From assembly GCF_025630775.1 (NCBI RefSeq), contig NZ_JAOSZE010000015.1, forward strand, positions 62,001 to 126,000: a DNA stretch of 64,000 nt. Reading direction: 5' to 3'. Each line of letters begins with the position of its first letter. The stretch's first letter is position 1. A program made the position numbers and the translations under genes. The DNA comes from Actinoplanes sp. KI2 (GTDB taxonomy: Bacteria > Actinomycetota > Actinomycetes > Mycobacteriales > Micromonosporaceae). Shown here piece after piece: positions 14,499 to 21,547 of the stretch. A model generated the notes under the pieces. That model saw only the letters and a list, made by a program, of their open reading frames with translations, was not told where the DNA came from and ran no database searches.

Positions 14499-15875
14499 TC
14501 AGCGCTTTCCGGGCAGTAGCTGGACGACCGCGGCCAGCAACAACGACACCGGCACCAGGTAGAGCAGTCCGTGTTCGAAGGCGTGGGCCGGACCGCTGTC
14601 CAGCGCCTGGAAATAGACCACCCCGATGATGCCGACGCCGAGCGCGCCGCCCACCTGCTGGGTCGTGGTGAGCACCCCGGCGACCTGGCCGGCGTGCTGC
14701 GGGGCGACCCGGGCCAGCACGGTTCCCACGATCGGCGCGAAGGCCAGGCCCATCCCGAAGCCGTCCACCGCCAGCACCGGGGCGAGCGCACCGAGCGGTG
14801 CCCCGGCCGCGACCAGGGCCAGCAGCAGGAGCAGCGCGGCCGCCCGGGTCAGGCCGCCGAGCGCGATCGTCTGCCGGCCGAACCGGGCGGTGAACCAGGG
14901 CGCCCGCAGCGAGGCGGCCACGTATCCGACGCCGATCGGGGTGAACAGCAGGCCGGCCTCGAGCGCGTCCAGCCCGCGGCCCTGCTGCGCCCAGAGTGCG
15001 AAGATCAGGAAGTACGCGGCCATGGTCATCGTGAAGGTGAGCTGCGCGACGAGTCCGACGGTGACCGCCCGCTCGCGGAAGACGGCCGGGGCGATCAACG
15101 GGTGCGGGTGCGACCTGCGGGCGTACGCGAGCAGCAGCGCGACCGCCGCGCCCAGCGAAACCCAGGTCCAGGCCGGCCATCCCCGCTCGCGGCCCTCGAT
15201 CAGCGGGAGCAGCAGGGCGGCCAGCCCGAGCGTGATCAGTCCGGCCCCGCCGAGGTCGAGCCGGACACCGGCGCTGGCCCGGCTCTCCGGGACGTGCCGC
15301 AGGGTGAGCGCGAACGCGGCGATCCCGACCGGGACGTTGATCAGGAAGCAGGCGCGCCAGTCGCCGGTCGCCTCGATCAGGACGCCGCCGACCAGCTGGC
15401 CGAGGACGGCCGCGATGCCCGCCGTCAGCGCGTACCGGCCGATCGCTGCGGCCTGTCGCGCGCCGGCGTAGGCGGTGCGGATCACCGCGAGCACCTGCGG
15501 GGCGAGCAGCGCGGCGGCCAGGCCCTGCGCGATCCGGGCGGTGATCAGCGCACCCGGGCTGCCGGCCAGGCCGCAGGCGAGCGAGGCGGCGGTGAACAGG
15601 GCGAGGCCGGTGGCATAGACGCGACGGCGGCCGAACACGTCGCCGAGGCGACCGCCGAGGACCAGGCCGCAGCCGTACGCGAGGCCATAGCCCGCGACGA
15701 TCCACTCGATCGCGGCCGGCCCGGCTCGCAGGTCGGCGTGGATGGTCGGGATGGCCACGTTGACGATGAAGAAGTCGAGGATCGTGATGAAGACGCCGGT
15801 CAGCACGGTCGGCAGGAGCAGGGGCGAGACGGCGGGGACGACCGGCGAAGTGGATAGAACGTTCGGTCTACTCAT
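14499..15875 (-). CDS. MFS exporter, DHA2 (EmrB/QacA) family
   Basis: 458 residues and about 12-14 TM. TM1 LDFFIVNVAIPTI carries the DHA2 motif D, followed by WIVAGYGLAYGCGLVLGGRLGD (motif A region), the antiporter motif C region GQLVGGVLIEATGDWRACF and INVPVGIAAFAL. It probably exports a drug or metabolite by proton antiport. Start ATG 15875 is chosen because the longer frame to 15911 runs into the regulatory gap. It is divergent from a TetR gene, and one operator copy overlaps codons 2-8. Confidence 0.85.
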   Translation of the reverse strand: MSRPNVLSTSPVVPAVSPLLLPTVLTGVFITILDFFIVNVAIPTIHADLRAGPAAIEWIVAGYGLAYGCGLVLGGRLGDVFGRRRVYATGLALFTAASLACGLAGSPGALITARIAQGLAAALLAPQVLAVIRTAYAGARQAAAIGRYALTAGIAAVLGQLVGGVLIEATGDWRACFLINVPVGIAAFALTLRHVPESRASAGVRLDLGGAGLITLGLAALLLPLIEGRERGWPAWTWVSLGAAVALLLAYARRSHPHPLIAPAVFRERAVTVGLVAQLTFTMTMAAYFLIFALWAQQGRGLDALEAGLLFTPIGVGYVAASLRAPWFTARFGRQTIALGGLTRAAALLLLLALVAAGAPLGALAPVLAVDGFGMGLAFAPIVGTVLARVAPQHAGQVAGVLTTTQQVGGALGVGIIGVVYFQALDSGPAHAFEHGLLYLVPVSLLLAAVVQLLPGKR

Positions 15876-15906
15876 GTGGCCGATTAGATAGAACGATTGA
15901 TCTACT
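15853..15906. promoter_or_regulatory. Two direct copies of a TetR-type operator
   Basis: GATAGAACGTTCGGTCTACT (15853-15872) and GATAGAACGATTGATCTACT (15887-15906) are near-identical 20-mers, 34 bp (about three helical turns) apart. Each is an imperfect dyad of TAGA...TCTA. The first covers the 5' end of the exporter gene, the second sits in the intergenic promoter region next to the TetR start. Regulation by the adjacent TetR is inferred. Confidence 0.75.
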
Positions 15907-15931
15907 GTCAACCCTCTGTCAGGATGGGGGC

Positions 15932-16501
15932 ATGTCCCAGACGACCCGGCCCGGCCCCCGCGAGCGACTGCTCGAGGCCGCCCGCGAGGTGACCTACGCC
16001 CACGGGGTGAACGTGGGCGTCGACGCGATCCTGCAGCGCGCCGACGTCGCCCGCCGCTCGCTCTACCAGCACTTCGGCGGCAAGGACGGGCTGATCGCCG
16101 CGATGCTGCACGAGACCCGGAACGATCACCGGTACCGCGAGACGATGGACGCGGCCGGCGACGATCCGCGGGAGCGGCTGCTGGCCGTCTTCGACGAGTT
16201 GGACCGGGTGGTGTCGCGGCCGGAGTTCCGCGGCTGCCGGTTCACCGCGGCCGAGTTGTCGCTGCCGGACGACCGGCATCCCGCGCACGCCGAGATCCGG
16301 CAGTACAAGGAGCGGCTGCACGAGCTGTTCGCCGCCGAGCTGGTCGCGCTGGGCCATCCCGATCCGGGCTTTGCCGCGGACCAGTTGCTGGTGCTGGTCG
16401 ACGGGGTGTTGGCGCACGCGGTCACCCGGGCCGACGCGCACCCGGCGCGGGCCGCCAAGGCGACGGCCGCCCTGCTCCTGGGCGACCGCCCGCCTGCGTG
16501 A
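15932..16501 (+). CDS. TetR-family transcriptional regulator of the adjacent exporter
   Basis: 189 residues. The HTH is RERLLEAAREVTYAHGVNVG then VDAILQRADVARRSLYQHFG, with a C-terminal domain containing FRGCRFTAAELSLPDD. It is divergent from the DHA2 exporter with two operator-like 20-mers in between, so it is the probable repressor of both. The start is ATG with AGGATGGGG upstream. The inducer is unknown, likely an exporter substrate. Confidence 0.85.
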   Translation: MSQTTRPGPRERLLEAAREVTYAHGVNVGVDAILQRADVARRSLYQHFGGKDGLIAAMLHETRNDHRYRETMDAAGDDPRERLLAVFDELDRVVSRPEFRGCRFTAAELSLPDDRHPAHAEIRQYKERLHELFAAELVALGHPDPGFAADQLLVLVDGVLAHAVTRADAHPARAAKATAALLLGDRPPA

Positions 16502-16568
16502 CGGGGGTGACGGGGTAGGAGGGATCATCGCCGGTCGCGCGGGCGGCCGGCGGATCGAGCGCCCGGGC

Positions 16569-16850
16569 TCAGCGCTTCGGGTCGGCGTTCACCGGGGAGG
16601 CGGCGCCGCGGAGGGCCTCCGCATAGTAGGCGTGCCTGTTGGCCGCGGCCGCGCGCTGCGCGGCCGTGGGTTCGGCGACCGGTGGCTCGGCCTCGTCCGG
16701 GTCGATGTGCATGAGGCCGTCGAGGACCGCGACGATCGGCATGCTGATCCAGTCGACCGTCGGCACGGCGATCTGCTCGGCGCGTTCGTGCACGTTGTCC
16801 GCGGTGCAGGTCTCGTCGATGCAGGGAATGTCGGGACGTGTCACGCTCAT
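16569..16850 (-). CDS. Small orphan protein (93 aa)
   Basis: From ATG 16850 it encodes 93 residues beginning MSVTRPDIPCIDETCTADN, with WISMPIVAVLDGLMHIDPDE and a C-terminal Ala-rich AAQRAAAANRHAYYAEALRG. No signal peptide, TM or known domain is seen; two Cys lie at 10 and 15. The ribosome binding site is a pure GGA microsatellite ending three bases before ATG, and a perfect ATTGCA dyad lies just upstream. Good codon bias and a convincing RBS argue it is real. Confidence 0.6.
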   Translation of the reverse strand: MSVTRPDIPCIDETCTADNVHERAEQIAVPTVDWISMPIVAVLDGLMHIDPDEAEPPVAEPTAAQRAAAANRHAYYAEALRGAASPVNADPKR

Positions 16851-16853
16851 GAT

Positions 16854-16874
16854 TCCTCCTCCTCCTCCTCCTCC
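16854..16874 (-). promoter_or_regulatory. GGA microsatellite acting as Shine-Dalgarno
   Basis: Seven GGA triplets on the minus strand run from 16874 to 16854, followed by ATC and the ATG at 16850. Any register gives an SD core, but change in repeat number would alter spacing and strength. Confidence 0.6.
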
Positions 16875-16883
16875 GCCCGATTC

Positions 16884-16898
16884 ATTGCACACTGCAAT
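16884..16898. promoter_or_regulatory. ATTGCA-CAC-TGCAAT dyad operator
   Basis: A perfect 6-3-6 inverted repeat 33 bp upstream of the small orphan gene. TGCAA/TTGCA half-sites recur upstream of the LacI gene and in a dyad upstream of the GT4/GH130 cluster, which fits a LacI-family regulator. Confidence 0.5.
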
Positions 16899-16906
16899 CA
16901 TTACTC

Positions 16907-16938
16907 CGGCCCGGGCGGTATCGCTACCGCCCGGGCCG
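16907..16938 (-). terminator. Terminator after the GH64 gene
   Basis: A perfect 14-bp stem CGGCCCGGGCGGTA with loop TCGC starts about 22 bases past the GH64 stop. There is no U-tract, as is usual in actinobacteria. Confidence 0.8.
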
Positions 16939-16959
16939 AATCTCCCCCCGGAAAAACGG

Positions 16960-18561
16960 TCAGAACGGCGTCATCGTGATGGACGCCTGGCGCGGGTCGC
17001 CGTCGTGCACCAGAGACTCCTGGTGGAGCACGTCGTCGAAGGCGAACGCGTACGCCTTGCCGTCGATCATGTTGGCGTGGATGGCCTTCGCGTACAGGTT
17101 GGCCGGGCTGCCCTGGTAGAAGTCGGCGGCCGTGCCGCTCGGCTGGGTGTCCAGCTTGCCGAGCGTCCCGCGCTGCAACGCCGCGCACAGCGTCCGAGCG
17201 ATCGGGCCGACCACCTGGTCGTTCGGGGCGCCGAGCGCGCCGTCGCAGCCCCACACGTTGGCCGTGGACGGCCTGGTGAAGGACGCGACCACCTTGCCGG
17301 TCGAGTCGGTGAAGCTCATGACGTTTCCACTGGTCCGGCCCAGGAACTTGGTGTTCGGCTGATCGCTGAACGGCACGACCGTGAGCGTCCGGCTCGCGTA
17401 TGCGTTCCACGCGGCGGCGATGTACGAGTCGAGGAAGGTCGGACTCATCAGCCCGGCGTCGGCGGCCTTGCCCGGCGCCAGCACCCGCAGCACGGTTCCG
17501 TCGGAGCGGGTGACCACGCTCTTCGCGAAGTCCGGCGACGCCTTGATCGTGTCGATCACCCGCTGCCGGCCGCCGGCCTTGAGCTCGCCGGTCGAGCTGA
17601 CCGTGCCGCTGCCGCCGGTGACGCTGACGATGTGCGGCACCGCGAACATGTCGACCTGCGAGCTGTTCAGGAAGAGGCCGCCGGCGTCGAGGGTGAACTC
17701 GCTCCAGTCGAAGAGGATGTCGTGGTTCGGGTCGCCGCCGGCCCACGGCGCCGGCTGCACCAGCCCGTCGGTGGTGAGCCGGAAGTCCAGCTTCTTGCCG
17801 AACGACATGTAGAGCCGGCCGGAGAGACCCCGCGGGATCTTGATGGTGGTGCTGGTCCCGGTCAGCGGGATGGACACGTCCGGCGCCGGCACCGGCACGG
17901 CCGCGCCCCCGGTCCAGGCCGTGAAGGCGCCGGCCGCGTTCACGTAGCCGAGCTTGCCGGTGGCCAGGTTCGTACCCAGCACGTACAGGTAAACGGTCTC
18001 GTTCCGCGCGGTCTTGTTGCTCACCGTGACCGGCAGGACGTTGGAAGCGGGGGGAATGTCAGTTTTCGTGGCGGTCGGCGTGGGCGCCGCGGTAGTGGGT
18101 GCGGTAGTGGGTGTCGTCTTGGTCGGCGCCGCGGTGGTGGGCGTGGTGGTGACTGTGGTCGGAGTGGTGACCACCCCACTGCACGGCACCGAGTTGATTT
18201 TGCAGTTGGCCGGCTGGCCGCCGGAGCCGACGAACCCGAAGGTCGTCGTGGCTCCGACGGCCACCGACCCGTTCCACCCCTGGTTCGCGAAGGTGACGTG
18301 TTGCCCGGACATCGTCATCTGCGCGTCCCAGAAGCTGCCGATCGACGCGCCCGAAGGCAGGTCGAACTCCACCTTCCACGAGGACATGGCGGCCGCACCG
18401 GTGTTGCTGACGGTCACCTCGTCCTGCCAGCCGCTGCCCCAGTCGGACACCGTGCGCAGTGCTGCGGTCGGTGCCGCCGCCGAGGCCGGCAGGGCGATCC
18501 ACGCCGTCGCCGCGGCCGCCACCGCGGTGACGACGGTGAAGAGGAGAGTTCGTTTTCGCAT
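16960..18561 (-). CDS. Secreted CBM2-GH64 beta-1,3-glucanase
   Basis: 533 residues from ATG 18561, with GGAGG ahead of it (13 further N-terminal codons are possible but would lack an RBS). Signal peptide ~1-30 (RTLLFTVVTAVAAAATAWIA then ALPASAAA). CBM2 carbohydrate-binding module ~33-125 (WGSGWQDEVTVSNTG, WNGSVAVGATTTFGFVGSG, Cys pair). Thr/Pro linker ~128-175. A GH64 laminaripentaose-producing glucanase domain follows to the end (PVTVSNKTARNETVYLYVLG, GLSGRLYMSFGKKLDFRL, DWSEFTLDAGGLFLNSSQVD with the catalytic acidic region, VWGCDGALGAP). It probably degrades fungal beta-1,3-glucan outside the cell. CBM2 usually binds cellulose or chitin. Confidence 0.9.
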   Translation of the reverse strand: MRKRTLLFTVVTAVAAAATAWIALPASAAAPTAALRTVSDWGSGWQDEVTVSNTGAAAMSSWKVEFDLPSGASIGSFWDAQMTMSGQHVTFANQGWNGSVAVGATTTFGFVGSGGQPANCKINSVPCSGVVTTPTTVTTTPTTAAPTKTTPTTAPTTAAPTPTATKTDIPPASNVLPVTVSNKTARNETVYLYVLGTNLATGKLGYVNAAGAFTAWTGGAAVPVPAPDVSIPLTGTSTTIKIPRGLSGRLYMSFGKKLDFRLTTDGLVQPAPWAGGDPNHDILFDWSEFTLDAGGLFLNSSQVDMFAVPHIVSVTGGSGTVSSTGELKAGGRQRVIDTIKASPDFAKSVVTRSDGTVLRVLAPGKAADAGLMSPTFLDSYIAAAWNAYASRTLTVVPFSDQPNTKFLGRTSGNVMSFTDSTGKVVASFTRPSTANVWGCDGALGAPNDQVVGPIARTLCAALQRGTLGKLDTQPSGTAADFYQGSPANLYAKAIHANMIDGKAYAFAFDDVLHQESLVHDGDPRQASITMTPF

Positions 18562-18677
18562 CGTCGCTTGCCTCCGAGGGATGGATGGGGACCGGGCCAT
18601 CCTGCGAATTTGCGACGAGTCGTCAACAGGTCTTTAACATTGGTTTAAGGTCCTTCTGCCCGTTCATCGGGTGCCGG

Positions 18678-20171
18678 TTACCCGCGGTGCCACTTCTGGT
18701 TGGCGGTGCCGGCGCAGTCCCACGTCTGCAGGGCGGCACCCCAGTTGCCGTTCCAGTCCTTGATGTCGACGCACTTGTTGGCCTGTGGATTCACCAGGTC
18801 ACCGGCCGCCGACAGGACGAACTGCTGGGCCGGGTTGCCGCTGCAGGTGGCGATCTGGATGACCGCGCCGTTGGCGGTCGAGCCCCACGCGACGTCCATG
18901 CACATGTTGTTGGACGTCTGCAGGGTGCCGTTCACAAACGTCCACTTCTGCGCGCCGGTCCCGTTGCACTGCCACGTCTGCAGCGGTACGCCGTCGGCGA
19001 AGTTGGAGTTGGGCACGTCGATGCACAACCCGTTCCAGTCGCTGATCAGCGAGCTGGTGCTGCCGCCGCTGGTGGTCAGCGACAGACCGTAGGCGCCGAG
19101 GATCTCGTTCACCGGCTGGAACCACATCGTGCCGCCGGAGGTGCAGTTGCCGGTGCCGCCGGAGGTGACGCCCTGCGCCTGGTTGCCGGAGATCCAGGAG
19201 CCGCCCGAGTCGCCCGGCTCGGCGCAGGCGTTGCTGCGGGACAGGCCGGAGACGGCGCCCTGGGCGTACACCACGGTCTCGTTCCGGCCGAGCAGGGTGC
19301 CGCAGCGCCAGCCGGAGGTGCGCCCGGAGCGGCAGATCGAGCTGCCGATCGCGGCGTCGGCCGAGCCGGCCACCAGCACGTTCCCGCCGGCGTAGTTGTT
19401 CACCCAGGGTTGCGGGGTCCAGTTGCCGTTGGTGCGGATCCAGGAGTAGTCGTTGCCCGGGAACGACGAGCCGGCGAACGTACCCTGGCTGACGTTGTTG
19501 TACCCGAGCGTGGGGCTGCCGACGCCGCCGCAGTGCCCGGCGCTGACGAACCCGCCGGCCACCGCGAACCCGATCGAGCAGAGCGTGTTGCCGTTGATCA
19601 CGTACTGGTCGCCGCCGCGGATGTCGTACATCGTGCGCGGCTGCTCGGCCAGCGGGAGCACGGTCACGCCGGCCGGCGCGAACTGCCGGGCCGCGGGTTC
19701 CGAGCCGGGCTTCGCGAGGACCACGACCCGGTTTCCGGGCACGTCGACATACCAGCCGCGGACACCGGCCGCGGCCGCGTGCGACGCGTTGCGGTCCAAT
19801 GTCGCCTGCGTGCCGGCCAGCGTGGCGCTGCCGACCCGGACCAGTGCCGGGTTCGCGCCTTCCGCTCGTACGGCAGCCTCGGCATTTGCGGAAGTCACCG
19901 CGACCGTGAGTTTCGATGCCCCCGGGGGGATCCAGGCGCCCGCGAAGGCGGAGCCGAGCCGGGCGCGCAACCGCTTCTCGATCACCGGTGCCGCCGCCTC
20001 GGTACGCAGCCGCGCGGCGATCTGACCGTCGTCGAGCTTGAGGTCGCGGCGCATCGCGGCGAGCATCCCGGGCGACAGGTCGAAATGGATCGGAGCGGCC
20101 TGGGCCGGCTGCGGGGTCAGAGTTGCCGCCATGAGGGCCGCGGCGGCGAGCACGAGCATTCTTCGGCGCAT
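18678..20171 (-). CDS. Secreted streptogrisin-like S1 protease with C-terminal ricin-B lectin domain
   Basis: 497 residues. Signal ~1-26 (LVLAAAALMAATL then QPAQA). Propeptide of the alpha-lytic type to ~185 (AARLRTEAAAPVIEKRLRA, VRGWYVDVPGNRVVVLAKPG). Catalytic domain with YDIRGGDQY start, His in FVSAGHCG (~209), Asp in GNDYSWIRT (~240) and Ser in CAEPGDSGGSW (~320). A ricin-type beta-trefoil follows at ~370-497, with NGLCIDVPNS, LQTWQCNGTGAQKWTF and NQKWH repeats for glycan binding. Start ATG has GGAAGG upstream. It lies behind a GAGAGCGCTCTC palindrome. With the GH64 enzyme it fits lysis of fungal or bacterial walls. Confidence 0.92.
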   Translation of the reverse strand: MRRRMLVLAAAALMAATLTPQPAQAAPIHFDLSPGMLAAMRRDLKLDDGQIAARLRTEAAAPVIEKRLRARLGSAFAGAWIPPGASKLTVAVTSANAEAAVRAEGANPALVRVGSATLAGTQATLDRNASHAAAAGVRGWYVDVPGNRVVVLAKPGSEPAARQFAPAGVTVLPLAEQPRTMYDIRGGDQYVINGNTLCSIGFAVAGGFVSAGHCGGVGSPTLGYNNVSQGTFAGSSFPGNDYSWIRTNGNWTPQPWVNNYAGGNVLVAGSADAAIGSSICRSGRTSGWRCGTLLGRNETVVYAQGAVSGLSRSNACAEPGDSGGSWISGNQAQGVTSGGTGNCTSGGTMWFQPVNEILGAYGLSLTTSGGSTSSLISDWNGLCIDVPNSNFADGVPLQTWQCNGTGAQKWTFVNGTLQTSNNMCMDVAWGSTANGAVIQIATCSGNPAQQFVLSAAGDLVNPQANKCVDIKDWNGNWGAALQTWDCAGTANQKWHRG

Positions 20172-20216
20172 GGGGGAGTTCCTTCCGAACCGGAAAAGCG
20201 GGGATGAGCTGGGAAG

Positions 20217-20228
20217 GAGAGCGCTCTC
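20217..20228. promoter_or_regulatory. GAGAGCGCTCTC palindrome (LacI/CebR-like operator)
   Basis: A perfect 12-bp dyad centred on GCGC, 46-57 bp upstream of the protease start. Its core GAGCGCTC is the core of the CebR box (TGGGAGCGCTCCCA) that controls cellulose genes in streptomycetes. Control of the protease gene is inferred from position. Confidence 0.55.
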
Positions 20229-20380
20229 TAAATCGGAGTCTGTCTATTTGTGACAACGCTGTCAAGGAGTTGTTAAGAAAGTTGCCCGAGTGAACCCACG
20301 TGTCGTGGATCGCGTGCCCTCGCCGCTGCCCGGACGCGCGTGGGAGGCTGGTTCTTTCGATGCCGGGAGCGGGACGGGCA

Positions 20381-21544
20381 ATGGGCATGATCAAGGTCGT
20401 CGGGCTGGTGCTGCACCCCCGGCGCGACTGCGGCTCGGCGATCGACGCGATCGTCGCCTGGGCCATTCGGCGTGAGGTCACCGTCCTCGGCCTGCACGAC
20501 GAGATCAACCGGATCGACTGCGACGCCGTGGCGGTCGGCGCCGAGGAGATGGTCGAGCGGGCCGGCCTGCTGGTCAGCCTCGGCGGCGACGGCACCATGC
20601 TGCGCACGATGCGGCTGGTCGAGGGCCGCAAGACGCCGGTGCTCGGGGTCAACGTCGGCCGGCTCGGCTTCCTCGCCGAGGTCGACCTGCCCGACCTGCC
20701 CGACGCGCTCTCCGCGATCGACGAGCACCGGTTCACCGTGGAGAGCCGCACCGCCGTGCGCACCGTGCTGCCCGACGGCAAACAGGTGTCCGCCTTCAAC
20801 GACATCGCCCTGGTCCGCGTGCCGGGCGACGGCCTCGCCGCGGTCGGTATCGCGGTCGAGGGCAAAAACTTCGTGAACTACGCGGCCGATGCGGTCATCG
20901 TGGCCACCCCGACCGGTTCCACGGCGTACTCGTTCTCGGCCGGCGGCCCGATCGTCTCGCCGAACGTCGAGGGGCTGATCGTCAGCGCCGCCGCCGCGCA
21001 CTCCTCGTTCAACCGCTCGCTGGTGCTCGCGGCCGACGAGCGGCTCGAACTGGACGTGCTGCCCACCAGCGGCCGGCTCGCCGTCGAGGTGGACGGCATC
21101 ATCGAGGGCTACGTCGGCGCCGACGAAAAGCTGGAGATCGAGCCGGTGCCGACCGCAGCCCAGGTGGTGCGCCTCGGCAACACCTCCTTCTACGAGCGGG
21201 CCCGGCGCAAGCTGCGGGTCGAGGGCAGCGCCCAGGTCGGCGTCCGCGACTCGGTGGAGAGCGCGGTCGTGGTCGACGCGTTCGAGCGGCAGCGCTACGA
21301 GATCCTGCTCGGCGGCGAGGTGGCCGGGGTCCTGCACTACCGCCGGCACGGCGACCGGGTCGAGCTGCTGCACACCGAGATCGAGCAGTCGTTCTCCGGT
21401 CAGGGCCTGGCCGGCCGTCTCGCCGCGGCCGCCCTCGACGACGCCCGGTCCCGCGCCACCCCGGTCACACCCAGCTGTCCCTTCGTCATCGGCTATCTCG
21501 AACGCCACCCGGAATACTCCGACCTGCTATCAGATGGGGTTTGA
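20381..21544 (+). CDS. nadK: NAD kinase fused to a C-terminal GNAT (COG2388-type) domain
   Basis: 387 residues from ATG 20381 (ATG at 20360 or 20387 are alternatives). Residues ~1-285 are an NAD kinase that makes NADP+: VGLVLHPRRD, LVSLGGDGTMLRTMR (~65-79), VLGVNVGRLGFLAEV, AFNDIALVR and ADAVIVATPTGSTAYSFSAG. From ~300 to the end a second domain matches the small YidJ/COG2388 acetyltransferases (RYEILLGGEVAGVLHY, VELLHTEIEQSFSGQGLAGR, TPSCPFVIGYLERHPEYSDL). NAD kinases normally stop before it. It is the first gene of a three-gene operon; the next start is 3 bp after the stop. The acetyl acceptor is unknown. Confidence 0.88.
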   Translation: MGMIKVVGLVLHPRRDCGSAIDAIVAWAIRREVTVLGLHDEINRIDCDAVAVGAEEMVERAGLLVSLGGDGTMLRTMRLVEGRKTPVLGVNVGRLGFLAEVDLPDLPDALSAIDEHRFTVESRTAVRTVLPDGKQVSAFNDIALVRVPGDGLAAVGIAVEGKNFVNYAADAVIVATPTGSTAYSFSAGGPIVSPNVEGLIVSAAAAHSSFNRSLVLAADERLELDVLPTSGRLAVEVDGIIEGYVGADEKLEIEPVPTAAQVVRLGNTSFYERARRKLRVEGSAQVGVRDSVESAVVVDAFERQRYEILLGGEVAGVLHYRRHGDRVELLHTEIEQSFSGQGLAGRLAAAALDDARSRATPVTPSCPFVIGYLERHPEYSDLLSDGV

Positions 21545-21547
21545 CAC

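Noticed and set aside
18601..18677. Promoter of the GH64 gene
   Set aside because: AT-richer DNA is present before the GH64 start, but I could not place a convincing -35/-10 pair.
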